Below, piece by piece: positions 1-8,538 of a DNA stretch of 64,000 nt; the first letter of the stretch is position 1; each line of letters starts with the position of its first letter. The notes beneath the pieces were generated by a model that saw nothing but the letters and a program-made list of their open reading frames with translations, ran no database searches and was not told the DNA's origin. The position numbers and the translations under genes were made by a program. Origin of the DNA: Aureimonas populi (GTDB taxonomy: Bacteria > Pseudomonadota > Alphaproteobacteria > Rhizobiales > Rhizobiaceae); NCBI RefSeq assembly GCF_017815515.1, contig NZ_CP072611.1, positions 2,666,001 through 2,730,000 on the forward strand, given 5' to 3'.

Positions 1-937
1 TGGCCGGCAGCACGGACGCCACCTGCGCGGCGGCCGGCGCCGAGCGCGAGGGGCTCCAGGAGGCGATCAGCGGCGCGCCGCGACCCTCGCTCGCCTGGGG
101 CAGGTATCGTTGCAGCAGTTCCACCATATGGTCGTCGCGCGAGCGGGCCGTGCGGCCGCCCATCACCACGGCGACCAGCTTCTTGTTGCCGCGAACCACG
201 GAGGAGGCAAGGTTGAAGCCGGAAGCGTTGATGTAGCCGGTCTTGATCCCGTCGACCCCCTGGACGCGGCCCAGGACGCGGTTGTGGTTGCCGATGGCCT
301 GGCCCCGGAACGTGTAGGAACGCGTGGAGAAGATCTTGTAGTACTGCGGGAAGTGCTCGCGCAGCGCGATGGACAGCGTGGCCATGTCGCGCGCGGTCGT
401 GCGCTGCTCGGGGTTCGGCAGTCCGTTCGCGTTGCGGAACGTGGTGCGCGACATGCCCAGGCTGCGGGCCTTGGCGGTCATCATCTCTGCGAACCGCGTT
501 TCGGTTCCGCCCAAAAACTCCGCGATGACGACCGAGGCGTCATTGGCCGAACGCGTGACCAGCGAATGCATCGCCTCGTCGACCGTAATGGTCGAGCCGG
601 TGCGCAGGCCCAGCTTGGAAGGCGGCCGGCTGGAGGCGTAGCCCGAGACGGTCATCGGCGTTTGCGGCGTGGCGCGGCCCGTCTCCAGCGCCTCGAACAT
701 CATGTAGAGAGTCATCATCTTCGTCAGCGAAGCGGGGAAGCGCGCTTCGTCGCCGTAGCGGTTGAAGAGCACCTTGCCGTTGTTCGCATCGATGACGAAG
801 GCCGCGTAGCGCGGGTTCGACTGCGCCGAGGCGTCGCTCGCCCCATGGACCAGAAGCGCCGTCCCGACGGCGGCCACGCTCAACGTGCGCGAAAGGATGC
901 GAACCAGGGGCTTCAGGCGAGGAAAAGCGATCGGCAC
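1..937 (-). CDS. D-alanyl-D-alanine carboxypeptidase (PBP5/6-like, peptidase S11), C-terminus cut by window edge
   Basis: This periplasmic serine peptidase trims the terminal D-Ala from peptidoglycan pentapeptides. The minus-strand frame begins with a basic stretch and a hydrophobic segment ending ASA near residue 38, a typical Sec signal peptide. The three penicillin-binding motifs follow in order: S-L-T-K (Ser70, Lys73), S-A-N and K-T-G. The GTG at 937 was chosen because AGAGAG lies about 9 bases upstream and the signal peptide then has normal length. An in-frame ATG at 988 would add 17 residues. The frame is still open at base 1, so the end of the protein is missing. It is divergent from clpS. 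Family assignment is firm; which dac paralogue it is cannot be told. Confidence 0.9.
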   Translation of the reverse strand, partial: MPIAFPRLKPLVRILSRTLSVAAVGTALLVHGASDASAQSNPRYAAFVIDANNGKVLFNRYGDEARFPASLTKMMTLYMMFEALETGRATPQTPMTVSGYASSRPPSKLGLRTGSTITVDEAMHSLVTRSANDASVVIAEFLGGTETRFAEMMTAKARSLGMSRTTFRNANGLPNPEQRTTARDMATLSIALREHFPQYYKIFSTRSYTFRGQAIGNHNRVLGRVQGVDGIKTGYINASGFNLASSVVRGNKKLVAVVMGGRTARSRDDHMVELLQRYLPQASEGRGAPLIASWSPSRSAPAAAQVASVLPA

Positions 938-1407
938 GGGCGATGACTCTCTTAGGTTCGCGTGTCGAGACTTGGTTCCAACACTCATCGCACTGGACCC
1001 CCGAAGCCGGCTAAGCAGCTGTTCCGTCTCATCTTGAAGGGCAGACTAGGCTCTCGCCCTTACCAATCCGTTTATGGTTGCCGTTTCCTTGTCATCCGCA
1101 TGTGGCGGAACCGTAGGGGCCCGCGCCGCCAAGTACCATCTCTCCAATTTGTGAACGGGACGAGCGCCTGTCGGCGGCCTCGACGAGGCGACGCGAAAAT
1201 TGCCGGCCGTCACGCTGGAAACCTGAACGGCGCAGCATGAGCGGCCGGTGGCAGGCCAGGATGCCCCGGCAAGCCTCCCACTGGGCCGATTTTCATCTCC
1301 CCGAGCCCGGCGCGCGCCGGTAAGGCTTGTTACCGGCTGTCCGGCAACGCACATTCTTATGCGAGAGCGAGAGGCTTAAAATGCGTCACGCGATTCTTAC
1401 ATAGCGT
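938..1407. other. Non-coding region between divergent dac and clpS, with a hairpin near clpS
   Basis: No frame here looks coding; the open frames present are short and compositionally odd. It must hold the promoters of both divergent genes, but I see no clean -35/-10 pair. A perfect 8-bp inverted repeat (GCCGGTAA at 1316-1323, TTACCGGC at 1330-1337, loop of 6) lies about 70 bases before the clpS start. It has no T-run after it, so it is more likely an RNA leader stem or operator than a terminator. Confidence 0.5.
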
Positions 1408-1806
1408 ATGATGACGAAGGTGGTGGCATTGCTCGACGAAGCTCGGTCCGGGTGTCCGGAAGAGGGAGCGATCCGGCTCCAGGCGGGGAAAACCGACGGC
1501 GAGGGCACCGACAGGGGCACGTCCGTCATCACGCGCACGAGAACGAAGACGAAGCGGCCGAGCCTTTACAGGGTGCTGCTTCTGAACGACGATTACACCC
1601 CGATGGAGTTCGTCATTCACGTTCTGGAGCGCTTCTTTCAAAAAGACCGCGAAGCCGCCACGCGGATCATGCTGCATGTGCATCAACACGGTGTAGGGGA
1701 GTGCGGAGTCTACACCTATGAGGTCGCGGAGACGAAAGTCACGCAGGTCATGGATTTCGCCCGCCAGCACCAGCATCCGCTTCAATGCGTGATGGAAAAG
1801 AATTGA
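1408..1806 (+). CDS. clpS: ClpS, ATP-dependent Clp protease adaptor
   Basis: ClpS binds the ClpA N-domain and delivers N-degron substrates to ClpAP in the cytoplasm. The 132-residue product has a non-conserved charged N-terminal arm of about 50 residues, then the ClpS fold: [16 protein letters not shown] with the acidic pocket residues of the N-degron site, the basic helix around FFQKDREAA, and the HVHQHG and [12 protein letters not shown] strands. The gene sits 8 bases before clpA, the usual clpSA order. ATG ATG at 1408 is the only plausible ATG start, but no strong ribosome site precedes it, so the exact N-terminus is uncertain. Confidence 0.95.
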   Translation: MMTKVVALLDEARSGCPEEGAIRLQAGKTDGEGTDRGTSVITRTRTKTKRPSLYRVLLLNDDYTPMEFVIHVLERFFQKDREAATRIMLHVHQHGVGECGVYTYEVAETKVTQVMDFARQHQHPLQCVMEKN

Positions 1807-1814
1807 GGTGAAGC

Positions 1815-4295
1815 TTGCCGACATTTTCGCAAAGCCTGGAAAAGTCGCTCCATCAGGCGCTGACCTTCGCCAATGAGCGGCATCAGGAATTCGCCACGCT
1901 CGAACACCTCCTCCTCGCGCTTCTGGAGGACAAGGACGCCTCGGCCGTGATGAAGGGGTGCAGCGTCGATCTTGACCTGCTGCGCGCGTCCCTCGTCGAC
2001 TATATCGACAATGAGCTTTCAAACCTCGTGACGGGTCACGAGGAGGATTCCAAGCCGACCGCCGGGTTCCACCGCGTGATCCAGCGTGCGGTCATTCATG
2101 TCCAGTCGTCTGGGCGCGACGAGGTGACGGGCGCCAACGTGCTCGTCGCCATCTTCGCCGAACGCGAGAGCCACGCTGCATTCTTCCTGCAGGAGCAGGA
2201 GATGACGCGCTACGATGCGGTCAATTTCATCTCCCACGGCATCTCGAAGCGCCCCGGCGGCACGGAGAGCCGGCCCGTGCGAGGCGCAGAGGACGATCAA
2301 TCGACCATGGGCCAGGACGAGGACGGACGGCGCAAGGAGAAGCAGGACGCTCTCTCCGCCTATTGCGTCAATTTGAACGAGAAGGCCAAGAACGGCCGCA
2401 TCGATCCCCTGATCGGCCGCGCGAGCGAGATCAACCGCACTATCCAGGTGCTGTGCCGCCGCTCGAAGAACAACCCGCTCTACGTGGGCGATCCGGGGGT
2501 CGGCAAGACGGCCATCGCCGAGGGCCTGGCCAAGCGGATCGTGGACGGAGACGTGCCCGAGGTGCTGGCCGACGCCACCATCTTTTCGCTCGACATGGGC
2601 ACGCTTCTGGCCGGCACCCGCTATCGCGGCGATTTCGAGGAGCGGCTGAAGCAGGTCGTGAAGGAACTGGAGGAATACCCCGGCGCCGTCCTTTTTATCG
2701 ACGAGATCCACACCGTGATCGGCGCGGGCGCCACCTCCGGCGGGGCGATGGACGCCTCCAACCTCCTGAAGCCGGCCTTGTCCTCGGGCGCGATCCGCTG
2801 CATCGGCTCCACGACCTACAAGGAATATCGGCAGTTCTTCGAGAAGGATCGCGCGCTCGTGCGCCGGTTCCAGAAGATCGACGTGGCCGAGCCAACGGTG
2901 GAGGACGCGGTTTCCATCCTCAAGGGCCTCAAGCCCTATTTCGAGGACTTCCATCACGTGAAGTTCACGAACGAGGCGATCCGCTCCGCGGTGGAACTGT
3001 CCGCGCGCTACATCAACGACCGGAAGCTGCCGGACAAGGCGATCGACGTGATCGACGAGACCGGCGCCTCGCAGATGCTGCTGCCGGAATCGCGCCGCAA
3101 GAAGCAGATCGGCGTGCGTGAGATCGAGGCGACGGTCGCCACCATGGCGCGCATCCCGCCCAAGTCCGTGTCGAAGGACGACGAGGAGGTGCTGGCCAAC
3201 CTGTCCACGCAGCTCAAGCGTGTCGTCTACGGACAGGACGCGGCCATCGAAGCCTTGTCCTCGGCGATCAAGCTGGCGCGCGCCGGCCTGCGCGAGCCGG
3301 AAAAGCCGATCGGCTCCTACCTCTTCTCGGGGCCGACCGGTGTCGGCAAGACGGAGGTCGCCAAGCAACTGGCGTCCTCGCTCGGCGTGGAGCTTCTGCG
3401 CTTCGATATGTCGGAGTATATGGAGCGGCACACCGTCTCGCGGCTGATCGGCGCCCCTCCGGGCTATGTGGGCTTCGACCAGGGCGGCTTGCTGACGGAC
3501 GGCGTGGACCAGCATCCGCACTGCGTGCTTCTCCTCGACGAGATCGAGAAGGCGCATCCGGACCTGTTCAACATCCTGTTGCAGGTCATGGACCACGGGA
3601 AGCTGACGGACCACAACGGCAAGAAGATCGACTTCCGCAACGTCATCCTGATCATGACGACGAACGCCGGCGCGTCCGAGGCTTCCAAGGCGGCCATCGG
3701 GTTCCATTCGTCCAAGCGCACGGGCGACGATGTGGAGGCGATCAACCGCCTCTTCACGCCGGAGTTCCGCAATCGACTGGATGCGATCATCGCCTTCGGC
3801 GCCCTGCCGACGCCGGTGATCCACGAGGTGGTGCAGAAGTTCGTGATGCAGCTCGAAGCCCAGCTTTCCGAGCGCGGCGTCACCTTCGACCTGACGCCGG
3901 AGGCCATCGCATGGCTTGCCGAAAAGGGCTATGACGAGCACATGGGCGCACGCCCCCTGGGCCGCGTTATCCAGGAGCACGTCAAGAAGCCGCTCGCCGA
4001 TGAGGTTCTCTTCGGCAAGCTGCGCCGGGGCGGCACCGTGAAGGTGACGGTCGTGGACGGCGAGGCCGGCGGCCGGCAGCTTCATCTCGAAGCCATCGCC
4101 GATGCGCCGCCGGCGCGCCCGAAGAAGTCCGTCGAGCGTCGCCGCCGCCCGCAGCCCGTGCTGGCCGATGGTGATGACGGCTATCCGGATATGCCGGCGG
4201 CGGAACCCGAAGGGGCCGCGCCGGGGGAAACGGGCAAGGGGCGCTCGGCAAAACGTGGCGGAACGGTGCCGAAAGTGCCTCGTAAGTCGGACTGA
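1815..4295 (+). CDS. clpA: ClpA, ATP-binding subunit of Clp protease
   Basis: This hexameric AAA+ unfoldase feeds substrates into ClpP. The protein has 826 residues: the double Clp-N domain (about 1-145), an acidic linker, D1 with Walker A GDPGVGKT (about residue 225) and Walker B VLFIDE, then D2 with GPTGVGKT (about 506) and VLLLDEIEKAH. The C-terminal D2-small domain is followed by a roughly 75-residue Pro/Arg/Lys-rich tail; basic tails occur in other alphaproteobacterial ClpA proteins. The start is TTG at 1815 with GAGGTGA just upstream. It is co-directional and closely spaced with clpS, consistent with one transcript. A hairpin terminator follows at 4343. Confidence 0.97.
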   Translation: MPTFSQSLEKSLHQALTFANERHQEFATLEHLLLALLEDKDASAVMKGCSVDLDLLRASLVDYIDNELSNLVTGHEEDSKPTAGFHRVIQRAVIHVQSSGRDEVTGANVLVAIFAERESHAAFFLQEQEMTRYDAVNFISHGISKRPGGTESRPVRGAEDDQSTMGQDEDGRRKEKQDALSAYCVNLNEKAKNGRIDPLIGRASEINRTIQVLCRRSKNNPLYVGDPGVGKTAIAEGLAKRIVDGDVPEVLADATIFSLDMGTLLAGTRYRGDFEERLKQVVKELEEYPGAVLFIDEIHTVIGAGATSGGAMDASNLLKPALSSGAIRCIGSTTYKEYRQFFEKDRALVRRFQKIDVAEPTVEDAVSILKGLKPYFEDFHHVKFTNEAIRSAVELSARYINDRKLPDKAIDVIDETGASQMLLPESRRKKQIGVREIEATVATMARIPPKSVSKDDEEVLANLSTQLKRVVYGQDAAIEALSSAIKLARAGLREPEKPIGSYLFSGPTGVGKTEVAKQLASSLGVELLRFDMSEYMERHTVSRLIGAPPGYVGFDQGGLLTDGVDQHPHCVLLLDEIEKAHPDLFNILLQVMDHGKLTDHNGKKIDFRNVILIMTTNAGASEASKAAIGFHSSKRTGDDVEAINRLFTPEFRNRLDAIIAFGALPTPVIHEVVQKFVMQLEAQLSERGVTFDLTPEAIAWLAEKGYDEHMGARPLGRVIQEHVKKPLADEVLFGKLRRGGTVKVTVVDGEAGGRQLHLEAIADAPPARPKKSVERRRRPQPVLADGDDGYPDMPAAEPEGAAPGETGKGRSAKRGGTVPKVPRKSD

Positions 4296-4342
4296 TCATC
4301 GCTAGAAGGAGAGCGCCGGGTGGGCTGTCTCTCGTCAATGAA

Positions 4343-4370
4343 GGGGTCGCCGGTTCGGCGGCCCCTTTCT
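4343..4370 (+). terminator. Terminator after clpSA
   Basis: A 10-bp stem with one G-T wobble (4343-4352 against 4356-4365, loop GTT) is followed directly by TTTCT. It lies 48 bases after the clpA stop and before azlC, so it probably ends the clpSA transcript. Confidence 0.7.
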
Positions 4371-4414
4371 CGTCGGTGCCTCGCTCACCGTCCCTTCCAG
4401 ATGTCGCAGTGCCC

Positions 4415-5164
4415 ATGATCGACCGACGCAGCGAACTTCCTCCACCCGAACAGGACGACCTGCGCTGGTTCCTCAAGGGCGCGCGGGGCATTTTCAGCGC
4501 ACCGGCGATGATCCTTGTCCTCTCCATGATCGGCTTTGCGGGTCTGGCCCGAGACGCGGGAATCTCCTGGACTCACGCCTCGTTCATGACCTTCGCCATC
4601 TGGGCGCTGCCGGCCAAGATCATCCTCGTCGGGGCCATCACGGCCGGTGCCTCGCTGCCGGCCACGGCGCTGGCGGTGGGCTTGTCCTCCGTGCGCCTGA
4701 TGCCGATGGTGGTTTCCTTAGTGCCGCGCCTGCGGGCGCCGCGCACGCGCACGCGGACCTTGCTCATCCTGTCGCATTTCGTCGCGATCACCTGCTGGGT
4801 CTTCGCGATGGAGCGGATCGACCGTGTGCCACGCGAAAGCCGCGTGCCCTTTTTCGCCGGCTTCGCCATTACCCTGACGGTCGTCAACACCGTGGTCGTG
4901 GCGCTGCTGTTTAACCTGATGGGCCAGCTTCCCGGGCTCGTGACCGGCGCGTTGGCCTTCCTGACGCCGGCCTATTTCCTGATGTCGCTCTTCGGCTCGT
5001 CGCGCGAGACGACGGGGTGGCTGGGCCTCCTCACCGGTATGGCGCTCCTGCCTCCGGCCAACTGGCTGTTCCCGCAATTCGATATTCTCGTCGCGGGGAT
5101 CGTGGGCGGCATCCTGGCCTATGTCGGGGGGCGGGCCATCGACAGGCGCAGGGCAGGGGCATGA
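4415..5164 (+). CDS. azlC: AzlC family branched-chain amino acid transport protein
   Basis: AzlC is the large subunit of the AzlCD inner-membrane exporter of branched-chain amino acids and related compounds. The roughly 249-residue product is mostly hydrophobic helices, starting with a segment around MILVLSMIGFAGLARDAG and the family-typical stretch with WALPAKIILVGAI and VGLSSVRLMPMVVSLVPRLR. The ATG at 4415 was chosen; a GTG at 4376 is also in frame and would add 13 residues overlapping the clpA terminator region. No strong ribosome site separates the choices. It overlaps azlD by 4 bases (ATGA), as expected for a two-subunit transporter. The actual substrate cannot be read from sequence. 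Confidence 0.85.
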   Translation: MIDRRSELPPPEQDDLRWFLKGARGIFSAPAMILVLSMIGFAGLARDAGISWTHASFMTFAIWALPAKIILVGAITAGASLPATALAVGLSSVRLMPMVVSLVPRLRAPRTRTRTLLILSHFVAITCWVFAMERIDRVPRESRVPFFAGFAITLTVVNTVVVALLFNLMGQLPGLVTGALAFLTPAYFLMSLFGSSRETTGWLGLLTGMALLPPANWLFPQFDILVAGIVGGILAYVGGRAIDRRRAGA

Positions 5165-5526
5165 GCGACTGGACCTTCTACGCCCTGCCGGACCCCTGGT
5201 GGCCCTTCCTCTTCATCATTCTCGCCGGCTGGCTGCCCACCGATATCTGGCGTTATCTCGGCGTGCTCTCCTCGGGTAATCTTTCGGAGAGCTCGCCGGT
5301 CCTGCAACTGGTGCGATCCATAGCCACGGCTCTTGTCGCGGCTGTCATCGCGAGGCTGGTCCTCTATCCCACCGGCTCGCTGGCTCTGCTGCCCGATGCG
5401 GTGCGCGTCGGCGCCATGGCGGGGGGCTTCCTCGCCTTCCTTCTCCTTCGCCGTTCCATCGTCCTCGGCCTTGTCGTCGCCGAGCTGATCCTGATCGGCG
5501 GCGCGTGGGTGACGGGAGCGGTTTGA
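5161..5526 (+). CDS. azlD: AzlD family small membrane subunit
   Basis: This 121-residue protein has about four hydrophobic segments and matches the AzlD family by size, by the early WLPTDIWRYLGV motif and by its position directly behind azlC. AzlD pairs with AzlC in the inner membrane to make the exporter. The start ATG at 5161 overlaps the azlC stop codon by 4 bases, so the pair is probably translationally coupled. Longer in-frame starts inside azlC were ignored. Confidence 0.85.
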   Translation: MSDWTFYALPDPWWPFLFIILAGWLPTDIWRYLGVLSSGNLSESSPVLQLVRSIATALVAAVIARLVLYPTGSLALLPDAVRVGAMAGGFLAFLLLRRSIVLGLVVAELILIGGAWVTGAV

Positions 5527-5557
5527 GGCCGATCCGGGAGTCGGAACTTCGCCGCGC

Positions 5558-5992
5558 TCAGAGGGCTCGAAGCGCCTCGCGGATGAGCGCGGCCTGTTCG
5601 GCCAGAACGGTCCGGTCTGCCATCTCGCCGGAATGCGAGCTCAGGGGCACATTCTCATAGCGCGGAATGACATGGACATGCAGGTGGAACACCGTCTGCC
5701 CGGCCGGCGCCTCGTTGAACTGGGCGATGGACACGCCGTCGGCCTTGAAAGCCGCCTTGGCCGCACGGGCGAGGCGGGCAACCTGCGGCAGGAGGGCGGC
5801 GAGCGTCTCGTCCGATGCATCGAGAAGATTGCGGGACGGCGCCTTGGGGATGACGAGGCAGTGGCCCCTCGATTGCGGCATCGCGTCCATGATGGCGATG
5901 GCCTCGTCGGTCTCGAACAGCGTCTCGCTCGGAATCTCGCCGCGCAGAATCCTGGCGAAGATGTTCGTGTCGTCGTAAGGGCTCTCGGGCAT
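5558..5992 (-). CDS. HIT family protein (histidine triad nucleotide hydrolase)
   Basis: The product of 144 residues belongs to the histidine triad family of nucleotide hydrolases and transferases. The active-site triad HLHVHVIPR is clear near residue 101, and the N-terminal IFARILRGEIPSE and RGHCLVIPK segments are typical of Hint/PKCI-like members. The start at MPESPYDD (5992) is the first that fits the family; open frame upstream is not conserved-looking. It lies 31 bases downstream of the FemAB-like gene on the same strand. The physiological substrate is unknown. Confidence 0.9.
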   Translation of the reverse strand: MPESPYDDTNIFARILRGEIPSETLFETDEAIAIMDAMPQSRGHCLVIPKAPSRNLLDASDETLAALLPQVARLARAAKAAFKADGVSIAQFNEAPAGQTVFHLHVHVIPRYENVPLSSHSGEMADRTVLAEQAALIREALRAL

Positions 5993-6023
5993 GTGGGCCT
6001 CCGCATGGAATGGAGCTTTGCCT

Positions 6024-7229
6024 TTAGCGCTCCTTGTCGTCCTCGTCTTTCCTGAAAGGCGTGTGCGCGGACAAAATCTCCTGCACATGCGCGACGTCGC
6101 GGCGCTCTCGCTCCAGATAGTCGGCGATCGCGCGCTGAAGACCGGGATGGGCGATGTAATGCGCCGAATGGGTCGTGGTCGGCTCATAGCCCCGCGCCAG
6201 CTTGTGCTCGCCCTGCGCGCCCGCTTCAACGATCCGCAATCCGTGCTCGATCGCGTAATCGATCGCCTGATGGTAGCAGAGCTCGAAATGCAGGAAGGGG
6301 TGGTCCTCCGAGCAGCCCCAATAGCGCCCGAAGATGCGTCCCGCGCCCACGAAGTTCAGCGCCCCGGCGACATACCGTCCCTGCCGCTTGGCCATGACGA
6401 GGACGATGCTCTGCGGCATTCGTTCGCCGATAAGGCTGAAAAGCCGGCGGTTCAGATAGGGGCGCCCCCACTTCCGGCTTCCGGTGTCCATGTAGAAGGA
6501 GAAGAAGGCGTCCCAGGCCGCCTCGTTCAGCGACGAGCCGGAGAGGCGCTCGACGACGATATCGTTCGCCAGCGCCTCCCGCCGCTCGCGCTTCAGGCCC
6601 TTCCGCTTGCGGGAGGCCAGCGTTGCCAGGAAGTCATCGTAGCTGGAATAGCCGCGATTGACGAAGTGGAACTGCTGATCGGTGCGGGCGAGGAAGCCGG
6701 CCGCTTCCATGGCTGTGCGATCCTGTGGCTCGAGGAAGGTCGCGTGGGCCGAGGATACGCCGGTCTGGTTCGCATACGCCTCCAGCCCGCCCACGAGCGC
6801 GGCCCGCCGCGCCTGGGCGCCTTCCTGCCAGCCCACGAGAAGGCGGGGGCCGGTCGCGGGCGTGAAAGGAATGCTCGCCTGGAGCTTGGGGTAGTAGCGC
6901 CCGCCCGCCCGCTCGAACGCATCTGCCCATCCGTGATCGAACACGTATTCGCCCTGGCTGTGGCTCTTCAGATAAGCGGGGATCGCACCGCCGACCCGCC
7001 CGTTTCCATCGTCGAGCAGAAGGTGCTGGGGAAGCCAGCCGGTCTCACGTGTTGCCGCACCGCTGTCTTCGAGGGAAGAGAGGAAGGCGTGCGAGACGAA
7101 CGGATTCAATCCCTCTGGCCCGGTCGCGAGCGCGTCCCACGCCTGTGCCGGCACCGCCGAGATCGTCTCGGCAACGCGGATGGTGGCGTAGGAGTCCTGC
7201 GGCGTCTCTGGTTCCATTCGGCCGATCAT
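6024..7229 (-). CDS. FemAB-like/GNAT-fold protein (DUF482 family)
   Basis: This protein of about 401 residues resembles the FemAB_like (PF04339, formerly DUF482) family, predicted GNAT-fold acyltransferases often annotated as peptidoglycan biosynthesis proteins. Features seen are LPQHLLLDDG, the SSAHATFLEP strand, FHFVNRGYSSYDDFLATLASRKRKGLKRER and the C-terminal EAGAQGEHKLARGY, all familiar from that family. No signal peptide or membrane helix is evident, so it is probably cytoplasmic. ATG at 7229 was chosen; 7217 is equally possible and neither has a good ribosome site. It is part of the minus-strand run ridA, glycerophosphodiesterase, this gene, HIT. The reaction is not established for the family. 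Confidence 0.75.
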   Translation of the reverse strand: MIGRMEPETPQDSYATIRVAETISAVPAQAWDALATGPEGLNPFVSHAFLSSLEDSGAATRETGWLPQHLLLDDGNGRVGGAIPAYLKSHSQGEYVFDHGWADAFERAGGRYYPKLQASIPFTPATGPRLLVGWQEGAQARRAALVGGLEAYANQTGVSSAHATFLEPQDRTAMEAAGFLARTDQQFHFVNRGYSSYDDFLATLASRKRKGLKRERREALANDIVVERLSGSSLNEAAWDAFFSFYMDTGSRKWGRPYLNRRLFSLIGERMPQSIVLVMAKRQGRYVAGALNFVGAGRIFGRYWGCSEDHPFLHFELCYHQAIDYAIEHGLRIVEAGAQGEHKLARGYEPTTTHSAHYIAHPGLQRAIADYLERERRDVAHVQEILSAHTPFRKDEDDKER

Positions 7230-7266
7230 GTCGGGCGCGCGGGCGGCAAGCGCAAGTCTTGCCGCC

Positions 7267-7995
7267 TCACGTCCTCGGGATAAAGCCCTCGAAGGTGATC
7301 TGGTCGGCATGCAACTCGCTGCGCTCGGCATCCGAGGGGGAGCGGACGGTCCAACTGATGACGGGCAGCCTCGTCTCCTGCCTCACCCATTCCACAAACG
7401 GATTGGGCAAGTGATGGAGATTGTAGGAGACAAAGGAGCAGCGTCCGTCCAGCAGGCGCCGATGCTGGCTGAAATTGTCCTCCCGCGTTCCCTCCGCCGT
7501 CAGCCCTACCGGCACCCGGTCGGAAAACGCCGTGGCCTGCTCGATCAGCCATGAATCGAACGACATGAGCGCAAGCGGGCCGCGATAGGCTTCCACCAGC
7601 GGCTCCAGCGCGCCCGCGAATCCAGCGTCCTCCTCCGGTGACGTGCCCTTCAGCTCCACCACGAGGGGCACCTGGCCGTCCACGAGGTCGAGAAGTTCGG
7701 ACAGCCTCGGCACGTGGTCTCCGCCGCCTTTCAGTTGCAGGGCGCCAAGCTCCCGAGCCGTGCGCTCGATCACGCGCCCGCCGGTGCCCGTCATGCGTGA
7801 CAGGGCGTCGTCGTGGAAAACGACCGGAACGCCGTCCGCCGAAAGGCGCACGTCACATTCGATGGCATATCCCGCGTCGATCGCCGCGCGGAACGCGGAG
7901 ATCGAGTTTTCGTGGATACCCTTGGCTTCGTCGTGCAGGCCGCGATGTGCGATAGGCCGGCTCGTGAGCCAGCCGATATCCCGTTGAACGCTCAT
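7267..7995 (-). CDS. Glycerophosphodiester phosphodiesterase
   Basis: This enzyme would hydrolyse glycerophosphodiesters to glycerol 3-phosphate and an alcohol, a step in phospholipid turnover. The 242-residue protein has the GDPD TIM-barrel signature: AHRGLHD followed by ENSISAF near the N-terminus, then ECDVRLSADGVPVVFHDD, giving the catalytic His, Glu and Asp residues. A later VELKG strand fits the barrel. There is no signal peptide, so it should be cytoplasmic. The start is ATG at 7995, seven bases after the ridA stop, so the two are likely cotranscribed. Confidence 0.9.
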   Translation of the reverse strand: MSVQRDIGWLTSRPIAHRGLHDEAKGIHENSISAFRAAIDAGYAIECDVRLSADGVPVVFHDDALSRMTGTGGRVIERTARELGALQLKGGGDHVPRLSELLDLVDGQVPLVVELKGTSPEEDAGFAGALEPLVEAYRGPLALMSFDSWLIEQATAFSDRVPVGLTAEGTREDNFSQHRRLLDGRCSFVSYNLHHLPNPFVEWVRQETRLPVISWTVRSPSDAERSELHADQITFEGFIPRT

Positions 7996-8002
7996 CGGAG
8001 CC

Positions 8003-8470
8003 TCAGGCGATCTCGAAAAGCGCCTCGATCTCGACGGCGGCGTCGAGAGGAAGCGCGGGCACGCCGACGGCCGAGCGCGCATGGCGGCCCTTTTCGCCGA
8101 GAATCTCGACCAGGAAGTCCGACGCGCCGTTTGCGACCTTGTGCTGCTCGGTGAAGCTCGGCTCGCTCGCCACGAACACCGTCAGCTTGAGGAGACGGCC
8201 GATCTTCTCCAGGTCCCCGTCCAGGGCCGCCTGGGCCTGGGCCAGGATGTTGATCGCGCAGAATTTCGCCGCCCGCTGCCCGTCCTCCAGCGAGACCGGA
8301 CCGCCCACCTTGCCGCTGACCGCTACGGCCCCGCCGTCCAGCGGAAGCTGGCCGGATGTCTGAAGAAGGTTGCCCATCCGCACGAAGGGGACGTAATTGG
8401 CAGCCGCGGCAGCCGCCTGGGGCAGGGTGATCCCCTGGGCGGCGAGGCGGGACTGGATGGTCTCGGTCAT
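8003..8470 (-). CDS. RidA family protein (reactive enamine/imine deaminase)
   Basis: RidA-family proteins hydrolyse reactive enamine or imine intermediates, protecting pyridoxal-phosphate enzymes. This 155-residue protein is of the longer RidA subfamily, with TSGQLPLDGG early, the FCAINILAQAQAAL helix, and a C-terminal GRHARSAVGVPALPLDAAVEIEALFEIA that carries the conserved Arg and Glu of the active cleft. The start is ATG at 8470 with AGGAGA 6 bases upstream. It is the first gene of the minus-strand cluster and diverges from eipB. Confidence 0.92.
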   Translation of the reverse strand: MTETIQSRLAAQGITLPQAAAAAANYVPFVRMGNLLQTSGQLPLDGGAVAVSGKVGGPVSLEDGQRAAKFCAINILAQAQAALDGDLEKIGRLLKLTVFVASEPSFTEQHKVANGASDFLVEILGEKGRHARSAVGVPALPLDAAVEIEALFEIA

Positions 8471-8538
8471 GGATTCTCCTGATATGCTTGTCGAGGTCAT
8501 CGAAGGCGTTCCAGAGTGAGAGCAAGGATGAGGGGACA

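Noticed and set aside
1046..1354. Open frame on the minus strand in the dac-clpS gap
   Set aside because: Arg/Ala-rich composition, no ribosome site, no recognisable motif; typical of random GC-rich open frames.
2019..4085. 688-codon open frame antisense to clpA
   Set aside because: Runs opposite to a fully convincing ClpA; sequence is His/Arg/Asp-rich shadow coding.
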